In this document: positions 16,348-25,243 of the stretch, in pieces
Layout: the number at the start of each line of letters is the position of its first letter
How positions within the stretch are numbered: the stretch's first letter is position 1
DNA from: Cupriavidus consociatus
GTDB lineage: Bacteria > Pseudomonadota > Gammaproteobacteria > Burkholderiales > Burkholderiaceae
Length of the DNA stretch: 64,000 nt
Reading direction: 5' to 3'
Assembly (NCBI RefSeq): GCF_017814975.1
Contig: NZ_JAGIQA010000034.1
Coordinates: 23,162 to 87,161, forward strand
The notes under the pieces: generated by a model
The model's database searches: none
The model's input: the letters and a program-made list of their open reading frames with translations, nothing else
What the model was told of the DNA's origin: nothing
Made by a program: the position numbers and the translations under genes

Positions 16348-17157
16348 CTATTCGACCTTGACGTTCGCCAGTTCCGGCTTGGGCGGCGGGTAGGCGGGCT
16401 TCAGGTCTTCGAACACCCGCGCCAGGATCTCCGCCACCATCAGGTTGCGGTGCGTCTTGGAATCGGCCGGCACCACGTACCACGGGCATTCCGGCGTGCT
16501 GGTCGCCATGATCGCGGCCTCGTACGCATCCATGTAGGCCTTCCAGTGCTTGCGCTCGGCGAGGTCGGTGGTGTCGAATTTCCAGTGCTTTTCCGGGTCT
16601 GCCAGCCGCGCCTCCAGTCGCGCCTTCTGTTCGTCGCGCGAAATATGCAGGAAGCATTTGACGATGGTGGTGCCGGTCTCGGTCAGCATTGCCTCGAAGT
16701 CCCGGATCTGGCGGAAGCGCCGTTCGGCTTCGGCATTGTCGATCCAACCGTGCACGCGCGTGATCAGCACGTCTTCATAGTGGCTGCGGTTGAATACCAC
16801 GATCTCGCCGGCCCTGGGCACCTGCAGGTGAATGCGCCAGAGGAAGTCGCGCGCCAGTTCATCGGCAGTAGGCGCCTTGAAGCCGACCACGCGGATGCCG
16901 AGCGGATCGAAGCTGCGGAACACCCCGCGCACCGTGCCGTCCTTGCCGCTGGTATCCATGCCCTGCAGCACGACCAGCAGCTTGCGGCGGTGCTCGGCGT
17001 AGAAGATGTCCTGTTGTGCGTCCAGCCCCTCGCTCAACTCGGCGATGCGGGCAAGGTCCTCGGCCTTGTCTCCGCGCGACAGCGGCTTGCTGCCGGGAGG
17101 GAAGTCGGCAAGGCGGAATCGCTTGCCCGTCGTGATGCGGAAATCGTCCAGCGGCAT
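16348..17157 (-). CDS. ppk2: Polyphosphate kinase 2 family protein
   Basis: A 269-residue P-loop kinase with Walker A GMDTSGKDG (residues 66-74), Walker B-like VVFNRSHYEDVL and the lid segment RQIRDFEAML. PPK2 enzymes use polyphosphate to phosphorylate nucleoside mono- or diphosphates. The single-domain size and the spelling of the motifs suggest the nucleotide-phosphorylating classes (I or III). The class cannot be settled by eye. The gene is monocistronic, convergent with the patatin gene and 98 bases downstream of dapF on the same strand. Confidence 0.88.
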   Translation of the reverse strand: MPLDDFRITTGKRFRLADFPPGSKPLSRGDKAEDLARIAELSEGLDAQQDIFYAEHRRKLLVVLQGMDTSGKDGTVRGVFRSFDPLGIRVVGFKAPTADELARDFLWRIHLQVPRAGEIVVFNRSHYEDVLITRVHGWIDNAEAERRFRQIRDFEAMLTETGTTIVKCFLHISRDEQKARLEARLADPEKHWKFDTTDLAERKHWKAYMDAYEAAIMATSTPECPWYVVPADSKTHRNLMVAEILARVFEDLKPAYPPPKPELANVKVE

Positions 17158-17255
17158 GGGCGCTCCATCGGTATGACCTGAAGATCAGGGAATGGGCGCC
17201 CCGCCTGGGCCGGAACGGATGCGGGCTGTGTCGTTGGGGCGCGCTGCCCCTATGG

Positions 17256-18122
17256 TCAGGCCGGCAGGGTCGCCAGGTCAATGGTGCCTTCGAACACCGT
17301 GGTCGCCGGGCCGGTCATGCGCACCGGTTCGGCGCCGCCGTCCCAGGCAATGGTCAGGTCGCCGCCGTGGGTATGCACCTTGACGGGCGAATCCAGCAGA
17401 CCGCGCCGGATGCCGGCGACCACCGCCGCGCAGGCGCCGGTGCCGCAGGCCAGCGTTTCGCCGGCGCCGCGCTCGTAGACGCGCAGGCGAATGGTGTTGC
17501 GGTCCTGCACCTGCATGAAGCCGGCATTGACGCGGTTGGGGAAGGTGGCATGCTGCTCGATCACCGGGCCGTCCTGCAGCACGGGGAAGTTCTCGACATC
17601 GCCCACCACCTGCACCGCGTGCGGATTGCCCATCGATACCGCCGAGATCCATGCGGTGCGGCCGTTGACCTCCAGGCCGTAGACCGTATCCATACCTTCA
17701 GCCCGGGTCGGCAGGCCCTCGGCACGGAACGGCACCTGGGCCGGTTCCAGCTCGGGCGCACCCATGTCAACGGTGACCTGGCCGTCGTCCTGCAGCGTCA
17801 GCGTGATCACGCCTTTCATCACCTCCACGCGCACCGAGCGCTTGTCGGTCATGCCCTTGTCGCTGACGAAACGCACAAAGCAGCGCGCGCCGTTGCCGCA
17901 ATGCTCGACCTCGCTGCCGTCGGCATTGAAGATGCGGTAGCGAAAGTCGACATCGCCGCGCGACGGTTTCTCTACCACCAGCATCTGGTCGGCGCCCACG
18001 CCGAAATGCCGGCTGGCGAGCGCGCGCCATTGCGCGGGCGTCAGGTCGATCTGCTGGTGGATGCCGTCAAGCACGACAAAGTCGTTGCCGGCGCCATGCA
18101 TCTTGGTGAACTGGAGTTTCAT
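17256..18122 (-). CDS. dapF: Diaminopimelate epimerase
   Basis: A 288-residue enzyme interconverting LL- and meso-diaminopimelate for lysine and peptidoglycan. Both catalytic cysteines are present: Cys75 in EHCGNGARC and the second in LACGTGACAA. MHGAGNDFVVLD at the N-terminus is the family signature. It is the last gene of a run with the two lipid A acyltransferase genes upstream (54-base gap). This puts wall and outer membrane precursors in a probable single transcript. Confidence 0.95.
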   Translation of the reverse strand: MKLQFTKMHGAGNDFVVLDGIHQQIDLTPAQWRALASRHFGVGADQMLVVEKPSRGDVDFRYRIFNADGSEVEHCGNGARCFVRFVSDKGMTDKRSVRVEVMKGVITLTLQDDGQVTVDMGAPELEPAQVPFRAEGLPTRAEGMDTVYGLEVNGRTAWISAVSMGNPHAVQVVGDVENFPVLQDGPVIEQHATFPNRVNAGFMQVQDRNTIRLRVYERGAGETLACGTGACAAVVAGIRRGLLDSPVKVHTHGGDLTIAWDGGAEPVRMTGPATTVFEGTIDLATLPA

Positions 18123-18175
18123 GGTGGGGATTGTAGCCGCGGCTCGCTCGAATTGCCGCCGCCCTCGGCAGATGC

Positions 18176-19069
18176 TCAGTAGATCACGGGTTCGCCCGGC
18201 AGGCGGTGCTTGAAGCGCTTGTGCACCCAGTAATACTCAGGCACGCGCGGGCGGATGCAGTCCTCGAAGAAGGCGTTCATGCGGCGCGTGTCGTCGGTGA
18301 CGCTTTCGCCGGGGTAGTTGTCCCAGGCAGGGAGGATGCGGAGCACGTAGCCCTGGTAGTCGGGCAGCATCTCGGTGTAGATCGGCACTACCTTGGCGCC
18401 GGTCAGGCGCGCCAGCCGCGACACCGAGGTCAGCGTCAGCGCCTGCACGCCGAAGAACGGCACGAATTCCGAGTCGCGTTCGCCGAAATCCATGTCGGCG
18501 ATCAGCTGCAGCGCTTCGCCCTTCTTCAGGCAGCGCAGGATGTCGCGCGCACTGTCGTTGCGCGAAATCATGTTGGCGCCGAAGCGGCCGCGCGCGTGCT
18601 TGAGGAAGCCGTCGAACAGGTCGTTCTTCTGCCTGGTGTACAGCGACGCGCCGGAACGCCCGACGTGCTCGCGCAGGTGGATGGTCAGCCGGATCGCGCC
18701 GGCCTCGACACCCGACAGGTGCAGCGTGACCAGGATATGCGGCGTGCCGTCCAGCGACACCAGGTCGGCCTGGTCGTCGATCTGCACCCAGCGGCGCATC
18801 TGCGCTTCACTGCCGGTCCAGAAGATGCCGCGCTCGGCGAAGCTGCGGAACACGGTGCGGAAGCTCTGGCGCGACAGCTCGTCGATCTCGGGCTCGGTCT
18901 TGTCCGGGAAGCACAGGCGCAGGTTGGCCTGCACCACGCGGCGGCGTTCGCTGGGAATCAGGTAGAGCAGGCTGCCCAGCCCTTCGCCGAAGCGCGCAAC
19001 GAACGGATATGGCAGCTTGCCCAGCACCGTCAGCAGGCCGATGCCGAGCCAAGTGAACACGCGGCTCAT
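18176..19069 (-). CDS. Lipid A biosynthesis acyltransferase (LpxL/HtrB family), second copy
   Basis: A 297-residue inner membrane acyltransferase with an N-terminal hydrophobic anchor (FTWLGIGLLTVLGKLPYPFV) and the HxxxxE catalytic box in TLHLSGVEAG. LpxL/HtrB enzymes add a secondary acyl chain to Kdo2-lipid A from acyl-ACP. Which chain and which position are unknown. The start at 19069 overlaps the stop of the preceding paralogue as ATGA (19066-19069), so the two acyltransferases are translationally coupled, probably acting as an LpxL/LpxM-like pair. The upstream in-frame ATG at 19165 lies inside the other gene. Confidence 0.85.
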   Translation of the reverse strand: MSRVFTWLGIGLLTVLGKLPYPFVARFGEGLGSLLYLIPSERRRVVQANLRLCFPDKTEPEIDELSRQSFRTVFRSFAERGIFWTGSEAQMRRWVQIDDQADLVSLDGTPHILVTLHLSGVEAGAIRLTIHLREHVGRSGASLYTRQKNDLFDGFLKHARGRFGANMISRNDSARDILRCLKKGEALQLIADMDFGERDSEFVPFFGVQALTLTSVSRLARLTGAKVVPIYTEMLPDYQGYVLRILPAWDNYPGESVTDDTRRMNAFFEDCIRPRVPEYYWVHKRFKHRLPGEPVIY

Positions 19070-19947
19070 GAAATCGATTGGTCGGTGGTCGGTTCGGTAC
19101 TGCGGCTGGGGGCAGCGGCAGGCCCCTTGTAGCGGCTGTACCCCCACAGGTACTGCGTGGGGCACTGTCTCACCAGGGTCTCGACGGCCAGGTTGATCAC
19201 CGCGGCCGCTTCGGCCGGGTCGTCCGGCAGCATGCCGCCCTCGTTGAGCACATGCAGGTGGGCGCGATAGCCCGCGCCTTTCGGCAGCCGTTCCGCAAAG
19301 ACCGCGACCACCGGCGCGCCGGTCAGCTGCTGCAGCCGGTGCACCAGCGCCATCGTGTAGGCCGGCTTGCCGAAGAACGGCGCCCAGTTGCCCTCGCCGC
19401 CGCTGGGCACCTGGTCCGGCAGGATGCCCACCGCCTGGCCGCGCTTGAGTGCCTTGACCAGCATGCGCACGCCGCGCGGCGTGGCGGGCGCCATGTGCAT
19501 ATTGGGCCGGGTGCGCATCTTTTCGATCCAGTCGCGCAGCCAGGGCTGGTGCGGTGGCTTGAACAGCGCCGTGACCGGGCGCACCAGCGCGTGGGACTGA
19601 GGCAGCACTTCAAAGCAGCCCAGGTGGGGCGTCAGGATGATCAGGCCCTTGCCGCGGGCCTGTAGCTTTGCCAGTTCGGGCCACATGTAGTCGTCGAAGC
19701 CATGCAGCCGCGCGCTGATCTTCTTGCGGCTCCAGAAATAGGGCATCTCGATCATCATGCGCCCGGCGGAGCGGGCGGCTTCATCGATCATCGCCTGCGT
19801 GGCGTCGGGGAATGCCAGGCGGAAATTTTCATTCAGGCGCTGGCCATAGCGGCCGGGCAGCCGTGCTGCCAGCAGTCCGAGCGCGCCGCCTGCGGCCTGC
19901 AGCAAGCGCAGGGGGAAACGGGAAATCAGCCAGAAAAGAAAGGTCAT
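19066..19947 (-). CDS. lpxL: Lipid A biosynthesis acyltransferase (LpxL/HtrB family), first copy
   Basis: A 293-residue protein with a hydrophobic N-terminus (MTFLFWLISRFPLRLLQAAG), the catalytic box in LTPHLGCFEVL and the downstream GILPDQVPSGGEG glycine-rich segment seen in LpxL-type enzymes. It is the first gene of the acyltransferase-acyltransferase-dapF run. Having two adjacent paralogues implies two different secondary acylations, giving penta- or hexa-acyl lipid A. I cannot say which copy acts first. No promoter was identified in the 19948-20120 region. Confidence 0.85.
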   Translation of the reverse strand: MTFLFWLISRFPLRLLQAAGGALGLLAARLPGRYGQRLNENFRLAFPDATQAMIDEAARSAGRMMIEMPYFWSRKKISARLHGFDDYMWPELAKLQARGKGLIILTPHLGCFEVLPQSHALVRPVTALFKPPHQPWLRDWIEKMRTRPNMHMAPATPRGVRMLVKALKRGQAVGILPDQVPSGGEGNWAPFFGKPAYTMALVHRLQQLTGAPVVAVFAERLPKGAGYRAHLHVLNEGGMLPDDPAEAAAVINLAVETLVRQCPTQYLWGYSRYKGPAAAPSRSTEPTTDQSIS

Positions 19948-20121
19948 CGGGCGTGGATTGCAGTCCGGGCTGCAAAGTCAAAACCGGCGTTTTTGCGACG
20001 CGGCATTCAACTCCGCGCCGGCTTGCCGTAATCCGGGCAAACGGCATGCCGTGGCGGCAGCGTGTTGCGTCGGCTGTTGCGTCGGCGCCTTTGGCGCGCT
20101 GCAACGTGCCCGGCAGGCGCG

Positions 20122-20127
20122 TATAAT
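20122..20127 (+). promoter_or_regulatory. -10 box of the metK leader
   Basis: A perfect TATAAT lies 7-12 bases before the putative riboswitch. No good -35 hexamer is seen at the 17-base distance. The region from 19948 to 20121 shows nothing else recognisable. Confidence 0.5.
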
Positions 20128-20133
20128 AGCGTG

Positions 20134-20205
20134 TATCGCCGAGTTAACTGACAACTTGCGGGGCGATGCGGCTCTAACCGGGCTGCCTTAAATACCGCTA
20201 AAGCG
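20134..20205 (+). ncRNA. SAM-II-like riboswitch upstream of metK
   Basis: The element matches the metX leader block by block: P1 TCGCC/GGGCGA, a loop with GAGTTAACTGAC and CTTGCG, an inserted hairpin GCGGCTC-UAACC-GGGCTGC, and a 3' strand TAAATACCGCTAAAGCG. The metX leader has GATTTGATGAC, CTTGCG, an inserted hairpin and ATAAATGCGGCTAAAG. It would therefore be a SAM-II aptamer with a long loop, sensing the product of MetK. The difference GAGTT for GATTT makes this copy less certain. There is no T-run terminator before the start codon, so control is probably translational. Confidence 0.72.
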
Positions 20206-20261
20206 TCGCCGCCATGAACCCGACCGGGTGGCACGCAATAGCCAACCTGGAGAATAAGTTC

Positions 20262-21425
20262 GTGGCAAACGACTTCCTTTTTACTTCGGAATCGGTTTCC
20301 GAAGGCCATCCCGACAAGGTCGCCGACCAGATTTCCGACGCCGTCCTCGACGCCATCCTGGCGCAGGACAAGTACGCGCGTGTGGCTGCCGAGACGCTTT
20401 GCAACACCGGCCTGGTGGTGCTGGCAGGGGAAATCACCACGACCGCCAACGTCGACTACATCCAGATCGCGCGCGACACGATCAAGCGCATCGGTTACGA
20501 CAACACCGAATACGGCATCGACTACAAGGGCTGCGCCGTGCTGGTGGCCTATGACAAGCAGTCGCCGGACATCGCCCAGGGCGTGGACCGCGCTTCGGAC
20601 GACTACCTGAACCAGGGCGCCGGCGATCAGGGCCTGATGTTTGGCTACGCCTGCGACGAGACGCCGGAACTGATGCCGTTCCCGATCTATTACGCGCACC
20701 GCCTGGTGGAACGCCAGTCGCTGCTGCGTCGCGACGGCCGCCTGCCCTGGCTGCGTCCGGACGCCAAGTCGCAGGTGACGGTGCGTTATGTCGACGGCAA
20801 GCCGCACAGCGTGGATACCGTGGTGTTGTCGACGCAGCATTCGCCCGATATCACCCAGGCGCAGATCCGTGAAGCGGTGATCGAAGAAATCATCAAGCCG
20901 GTGCTGCCCGCTGAGATGCTGAAGGAAACCAAGTATCTGGTGAACCCGACCGGGCGTTTCGTGATCGGCGGCCCGCAGGGCGACTGCGGTCTGACCGGGC
21001 GCAAGATCATCGTCGATACCTATGGTGGCGCTTCGCCGCATGGTGGCGGTGCGTTCTCGGGCAAGGATCCGTCCAAGGTCGATCGCTCGGCTGCGTATGC
21101 GGCGCGCTATGTGGCCAAGAACGTGGTGGCTTCGGGCCTGGCGCGCCAGTGCCAGGTCCAGGTGAGCTATGCCATCGGCGTGGCGCGTCCGATCAATGTG
21201 ACGGTCTACACCGAAGGTACCGGCAAGATTCCGGATGCCAAGATTGCGGAGCTGGTGCAGGAGCATTTCGATCTGCGGCCGAAGGGGATTGTGCAGATGC
21301 TGGATCTGCTGCGGCCGATCTATGAGAAGACGGCTGCCTATGGGCACTTTGGGCGGGAAGAGCCGGAGTTCTCGTGGGAGGCTACGGATAAGGCGGCTGC
21401 GCTGCGGGCTGCTGCTGGGCTGTAA
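20262..21425 (+). CDS. metK: S-adenosylmethionine synthetase
   Basis: A 387-residue enzyme making SAM from methionine and ATP. It has FTSESVSEGHPDK at the N-terminus, GAGDQGLMFGYA as the hexapeptide-type motif and GGGAFSGKDPSKVDRS as the P-loop-like segment. The GTG at 20262 is the start: it has GGAGA (20249-20253) upstream and gives the family-standard N-terminus. An ATG at 20214 in the same frame would add 16 unrelated residues and lies right at the riboswitch. It is followed by a strong terminator at 21449-21482. Confidence 0.95.
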   Translation: MANDFLFTSESVSEGHPDKVADQISDAVLDAILAQDKYARVAAETLCNTGLVVLAGEITTTANVDYIQIARDTIKRIGYDNTEYGIDYKGCAVLVAYDKQSPDIAQGVDRASDDYLNQGAGDQGLMFGYACDETPELMPFPIYYAHRLVERQSLLRRDGRLPWLRPDAKSQVTVRYVDGKPHSVDTVVLSTQHSPDITQAQIREAVIEEIIKPVLPAEMLKETKYLVNPTGRFVIGGPQGDCGLTGRKIIVDTYGGASPHGGGAFSGKDPSKVDRSAAYAARYVAKNVVASGLARQCQVQVSYAIGVARPINVTVYTEGTGKIPDAKIAELVQEHFDLRPKGIVQMLDLLRPIYEKTAAYGHFGREEPEFSWEATDKAAALRAAAGL

Positions 21426-21448
21426 GCGGCATTTCGTATTCCGGCAAG

Positions 21449-21482
21449 CCCCGCCGGCCCGTCAGGGTCGGCGGGGTTTTTT
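21449..21482 (+). terminator. Intrinsic terminator of metK
   Basis: CCCCGCCG (21449-21456) pairs with CGGCGGGG (21469-21476), followed by six T. Confidence 0.9.
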
Positions 21483-21505
21483 GTTTTTTGGTGTTCTGCT
21501 GTGGT

Positions 21506-22242
21506 CGCTGTTGGTGACATGCTGTTGGCCTTTGAACCGCCTGGTTCCGCCCTCCTGGGCGGGTCACTTTTTGTCCGAGCGACAAAAAGTAACCAAAAAG
21601 CGCGTTTGCTGCCCTGCGGGCGGCCACTCTTATCGTAGTGTGCCGGGGCTATCGTACGGGGCTTGGCTTCGTTGCAGGGCAGGACTGCCTGACGCCCTGG
21701 TGCGCCACGGTGGCTTGGGATTGATGCGGGGATTGAACGAGCCCAGAGCTGTGGGTGGCCCCTGCTGCTGGCGGCAATGGTAGGAACGCCTTCGGCTGCG
21801 CTGCGCGCCGGTCCTAACGTGGCAGGGCCGGCCGCCGAATTCTGACCCGCTCTGAGGTCCGGCATCGCAAGCGATAAGGCTGTGCGAGCGCAGCGACGCA
21901 CTTCGTGCCAGAGCCCCCGACCTACGATACTGAGCGCGCGCAGCGCAGCCGTAGGCGTCGTCGCGTTGACGCCGGCAGCAGGCGGCCTACGCCCGGCATG
22001 GGGATCGTTCAATGGTGGGTCGACGCAGCCACTATCCCAGACTCACTTGGCGTAGCAGGTTCGAACCACTGGCTACATCGAACGGAAATCACCACCGCCC
22101 GAACCACCCACACCGCCAACTTGATAGCCAGCCGCTAAGGCGACGCGCTTTTTGGTTACTTTTTGTCGCTCGGACAAAAAGTGACCCGCCCAGGAGGGCG
22201 GAACCCAGCGGTTCAACGGCCGACAGCATGTCATCAACAGCG
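21506..22242. repeat. 737-bp element bounded by 99-bp near-perfect inverted repeats
   Basis: The left arm (21506-21604) and the right arm (22144-22242) are inverse complements over 99 bases with about five mismatches. Each arm contains an inner hairpin, ACTTTTTGTC/GACAAAAAGT, and a CGCCCTCCTGGGCG hairpin. The 539-base interior has several smaller palindromes (for example CCTACG...CGTAGG) and no convincing gene: the longest frames are short and low-complexity. There is no transposase and no clear target duplication. It resembles a non-autonomous, MITE-like or REP-cluster element, lying alone in the 974-base gap between metK and kdoO. Confidence 0.8.
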
Positions 22243-22399
22243 ATAGCAGGCGGTAAAACAGCCGGCAGCGTGTCCACCAGCAGAACCCCGCCACGCAAAA
22301 ACCCCCACCCCTGCGCCCCAATCGCCACCCAAATACCCAGGTAGTAAAATCCCAACCACCACAAATTTCCTTCACGGGGCCCGTCCCCAGAGGACTGCC

Positions 22400-23344
22400 A
22401 TGCCCGCAGCACCAGCCATTTCCAATGCCATCGCGCCGACCGGCTCCGCGGCCGGAGGCAACCTTGACCTGATCCGCCCGCAGCCCTACACCACCTGGGC
22501 CCCGCAGGTCACCGCCGAGGAGCGCGCCACACTGCGCCGCGAGCTGGAGCAAGGCGCAGTACTGTATTTCCCCAACCTGAAGTTCCACTTCGAACCCGGC
22601 GAGGAACGCTTCCTCGACGCCCGTTATTCCGACGGTAAATCCAAGAACATCAACCTCCGCGCGGACGACACCGCGGTGCGCGGCGCGCAGGGCACACAGC
22701 AGGACCTGTCCGGCCTGTACACGCTGATCCGCCGTTATGCCGATAGCAGCGAGTCGCTGATCCGCACGCTCTTTCCGGAATACATCCCCCACATGACCCG
22801 CGCCGGCACCTCGCTGCGCCCGAGCGAGATCGCCGGCCGCCCGGTCAGCTGGCGCAAGGACGACACCCGCCTGCACGTCGATTCCTTCCCCTCCAACCCG
22901 ATGCTGGGCAAGCGCCTGCTGCGCGTGTTCCACAACATCGATCCGGCATCGCCGCGCGTGTGGCGCGTGGGCGAGCCGTTCGGCGATTTCGCGCAGAAAT
23001 TTGTCCCGAAGACCCACGGCATGTGGCCAGGCCAGGCGGCGCTGATGAAGCTGCTGCATATCACCAAGCGCAAGCGCTCGGAATACGACCACCGCATGCT
23101 GCAGCTGCACGACCTGGCCAAGGCCGACCTGGACTACCAGCGCGACGTGCCGCAGCAGGAATTCCACTTCCCGCCCGGTTCGACCTGGATCGTATTCAGC
23201 GACCAGTTGCTGCACGCCGCCATGCGCGGGCGCGCGATGATGGAGCAGACCATCTACCTCGAGCCGCAGGCGATTTCCGATCACACCCACTCGCCCGAGG
23301 CCGTGCTGGCGCGCATGCTCGGGCGGCCGATGCTGGTCTCGTGA
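22400..23344 (+). CDS. kdoO: Kdo 3-hydroxylase (Fe(II)/2-oxoglutarate dioxygenase family)
   Basis: A 314-residue protein matching the KdoO family, which hydroxylates the Kdo sugar of Kdo2-lipid A to give Ko in Burkholderia, Yersinia and relatives. The facial triad is visible as His159-x-Asp161 in RLHVDSFPS and His272 in QLLHAAMRG. The EYDHRMLQLHD segment is also typical as I recall it. The ATG at 22400 follows AGAGGA. Together with the lipid A acyltransferase genes 3 kb upstream it tailors the inner LPS. It has no partner in an operon. Confidence 0.85.
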   Translation: MPAAPAISNAIAPTGSAAGGNLDLIRPQPYTTWAPQVTAEERATLRRELEQGAVLYFPNLKFHFEPGEERFLDARYSDGKSKNINLRADDTAVRGAQGTQQDLSGLYTLIRRYADSSESLIRTLFPEYIPHMTRAGTSLRPSEIAGRPVSWRKDDTRLHVDSFPSNPMLGKRLLRVFHNIDPASPRVWRVGEPFGDFAQKFVPKTHGMWPGQAALMKLLHITKRKRSEYDHRMLQLHDLAKADLDYQRDVPQQEFHFPPGSTWIVFSDQLLHAAMRGRAMMEQTIYLEPQAISDHTHSPEAVLARMLGRPMLVS

Positions 23345-23542
23345 GCGGCGGAGCTCAGCGCAACAGCAGTTTCGGCATCGACGCAAAGGTCTTGCCGTAA
23401 GGCGGCGCGCCGCCCTTCACCTCCGTTCCGGCTAGCGCCTACACTGAATCTCACAGCTTGCCATCCGCCGGACGGACAAGGCACGCGCGGCCGGCGCGGC
23501 GCCCGGCTCACGCGCGCCGCCTGCGGGCACGCGGGGAGACAG

Positions 23543-25222
23543 ATGGAAACCACCTACGACTACGTCATCGTCGGCGCGGGTTCGGCGGGCTGTGCGCTGG
23601 CCGGACGACTGGCCGACAGCGGGGACGACACCATTGCACTGGTCGAGGCCGGCCAGCACGATCATCATGTGCTGATACGCACACCCGCCGCGTGCGCCGC
23701 CATGCTGCCGCGCGCAGGCGCGCGCAACTACGCCTACGAAACCGTGCCGCAGCCGGGACTGAATGGCCGCCGGGGCTACCAGCCGCGCGGGCGCGGACTG
23801 GGCGGCTCCTCGTCGATCAACGCGATGATCTACACGCGCGGACGGCCCGCCGATTACGACGACTGGGCCGCCGCCGGCTGCGACGGCTGGTCATGGGACG
23901 ACGTGCTGCCATATTTCCGCCGCGCGGAATGCAATGAGCGCCTGGCCGGCAGCGACGACGACCCGCTGCATGGCGGCAATGGCCCGCTCCATGTGTCGGA
24001 CCTGCGCACCCCCAATCCTTTCGCCGAGCGCTTTATCGAGGCGGCGCAGCAGGCGGGATACTTGCGCAACGACGACTTCAACGGCGAAGAGCAGGAAGGC
24101 GTGGGCTGGTATCAGGTCACACAGCATGCGGGCGAGCGCTGGAACGCGGCGCGCGCCTACCTGCACGGCGGCAATACGCGCGACAAGGCCTGCAACGGCG
24201 GGCGCGCGCGCTTGCAGGTGCTGACCGGCACGCAGGCGCTGCGCATCGTGTTCGAGGGCCGCCATGCCGCCGGCGCGCTGGTCGTGCGCGACGGCCGCCA
24301 GCAACTGCTGCGCGCACGGCGCGACGTGATCGTCTGCGCCGGCTCCTTCGGCTCGCCGCAATTGCTGATGGTGTCGGGCGTGGGTCCGGCGGCGCAGCTG
24401 CGCGAGCTTGGTATCGAGGTGGTCCACGACCTGCCGGGCGTGGGCGCCAACCTGCAGGACCATCTCGACGTCATCCTGCACAAGCGCGTGGCGGCGCCCG
24501 AGTTGTTCGGCGTGTCGTTCAGCGGATTCATGACCCTGCTGTCGGAAATCCTGCGCTACCGGCGCGAACGCACCGGCATGCTGTCGAGCAACTTTGCCGA
24601 GGCGGGCGGCTTTATCCGCAGCCGCCCCGAACTGGCCGAGCCTGACCTGCAGCTGCATTTCGTCGTCGGCATGGCCGACAACCATATGCGGCGGCTCAAC
24701 TTCGGCCATGGCTATTCGTGCCACGTATGCGTGCTGCGACCGCGCAGCCGCGGCGAGGTGCGGCTGACATCGGCCGATATCCGCGAGGCGCCGCTGATCG
24801 ACCCGCGCTACCTCAGCGATGTGCGCGACCTCGACGACATGGTCGCCGGCGTGCGCATCGTGCGCCGTATCTTCGCGCAGCCGCAGCTGGCCAGCTTCGG
24901 CGGGCGCGAGCTGTACTCCGCGCACCTGCGTGCCGATGGCAGCGACGATGCCGACGTGCGCGAGATGATCCGCACGCATGCCGACACCATCTACCACCCG
25001 GTCGGCACCTGCCGCATGGGTATGGACGCGATGGCGGTGGTCGACCCGCAGTTGCGCGTGCGCGGTGTGGAAGGGCTGCGCGTGGTCGATGCCTCGGTCA
25101 TGCCGACGCTGATTGGTGGCAATACCAACGCGCCCGCGATCATGATCGGCGAACGCGCGCATGACCTGATCCGCTACGCGCCGCGGGTGATGCTGCGCGT
25201 GCTGGAGTCAATGGAGGCGTGA
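23543..25222 (+). CDS. GMC-family FAD-dependent oxidoreductase (choline dehydrogenase-like)
   Basis: A 559-residue flavoenzyme with the N-terminal FAD motif VIVGAGSAGCALAGRL, the GMC signature 1 GRGLGGSSSINAMIYTRG, signature 2 AGSFGSPQLLMVSGVG and the C-terminal active site HPVGTCRMG...NTNAPAIMIGERA. The group includes choline and other alcohol dehydrogenases. The substrate here is unknown, and betaine genes (betB, betI) are absent nearby. The start has GGGGAG 6 bases upstream. It is convergent with the acyl-CoA dehydrogenase gene, with no terminator seen in the 21-base gap. Confidence 0.85.
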   Translation: METTYDYVIVGAGSAGCALAGRLADSGDDTIALVEAGQHDHHVLIRTPAACAAMLPRAGARNYAYETVPQPGLNGRRGYQPRGRGLGGSSSINAMIYTRGRPADYDDWAAAGCDGWSWDDVLPYFRRAECNERLAGSDDDPLHGGNGPLHVSDLRTPNPFAERFIEAAQQAGYLRNDDFNGEEQEGVGWYQVTQHAGERWNAARAYLHGGNTRDKACNGGRARLQVLTGTQALRIVFEGRHAAGALVVRDGRQQLLRARRDVIVCAGSFGSPQLLMVSGVGPAAQLRELGIEVVHDLPGVGANLQDHLDVILHKRVAAPELFGVSFSGFMTLLSEILRYRRERTGMLSSNFAEAGGFIRSRPELAEPDLQLHFVVGMADNHMRRLNFGHGYSCHVCVLRPRSRGEVRLTSADIREAPLIDPRYLSDVRDLDDMVAGVRIVRRIFAQPQLASFGGRELYSAHLRADGSDDADVREMIRTHADTIYHPVGTCRMGMDAMAVVDPQLRVRGVEGLRVVDASVMPTLIGGNTNAPAIMIGERAHDLIRYAPRVMLRVLESMEA

Positions 25223-25243
25223 CGCCTACGCAAGTCCGCGCAG

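Noticed and set aside
20214..20261. ATG at 20214 as the metK start
   Set aside because: It adds 16 residues unlike the family and has no ribosome site. GTG 20262 has GGAGA and yields the standard N-terminus.
21530..22340. Several short frames with reading such as GHFLSERQKVTKK in the metK-kdoO gap
   Set aside because: They read through the inverted-repeat arms in various frames, have no ribosome sites and appear on both strands, so they reflect the repeat and not genes.
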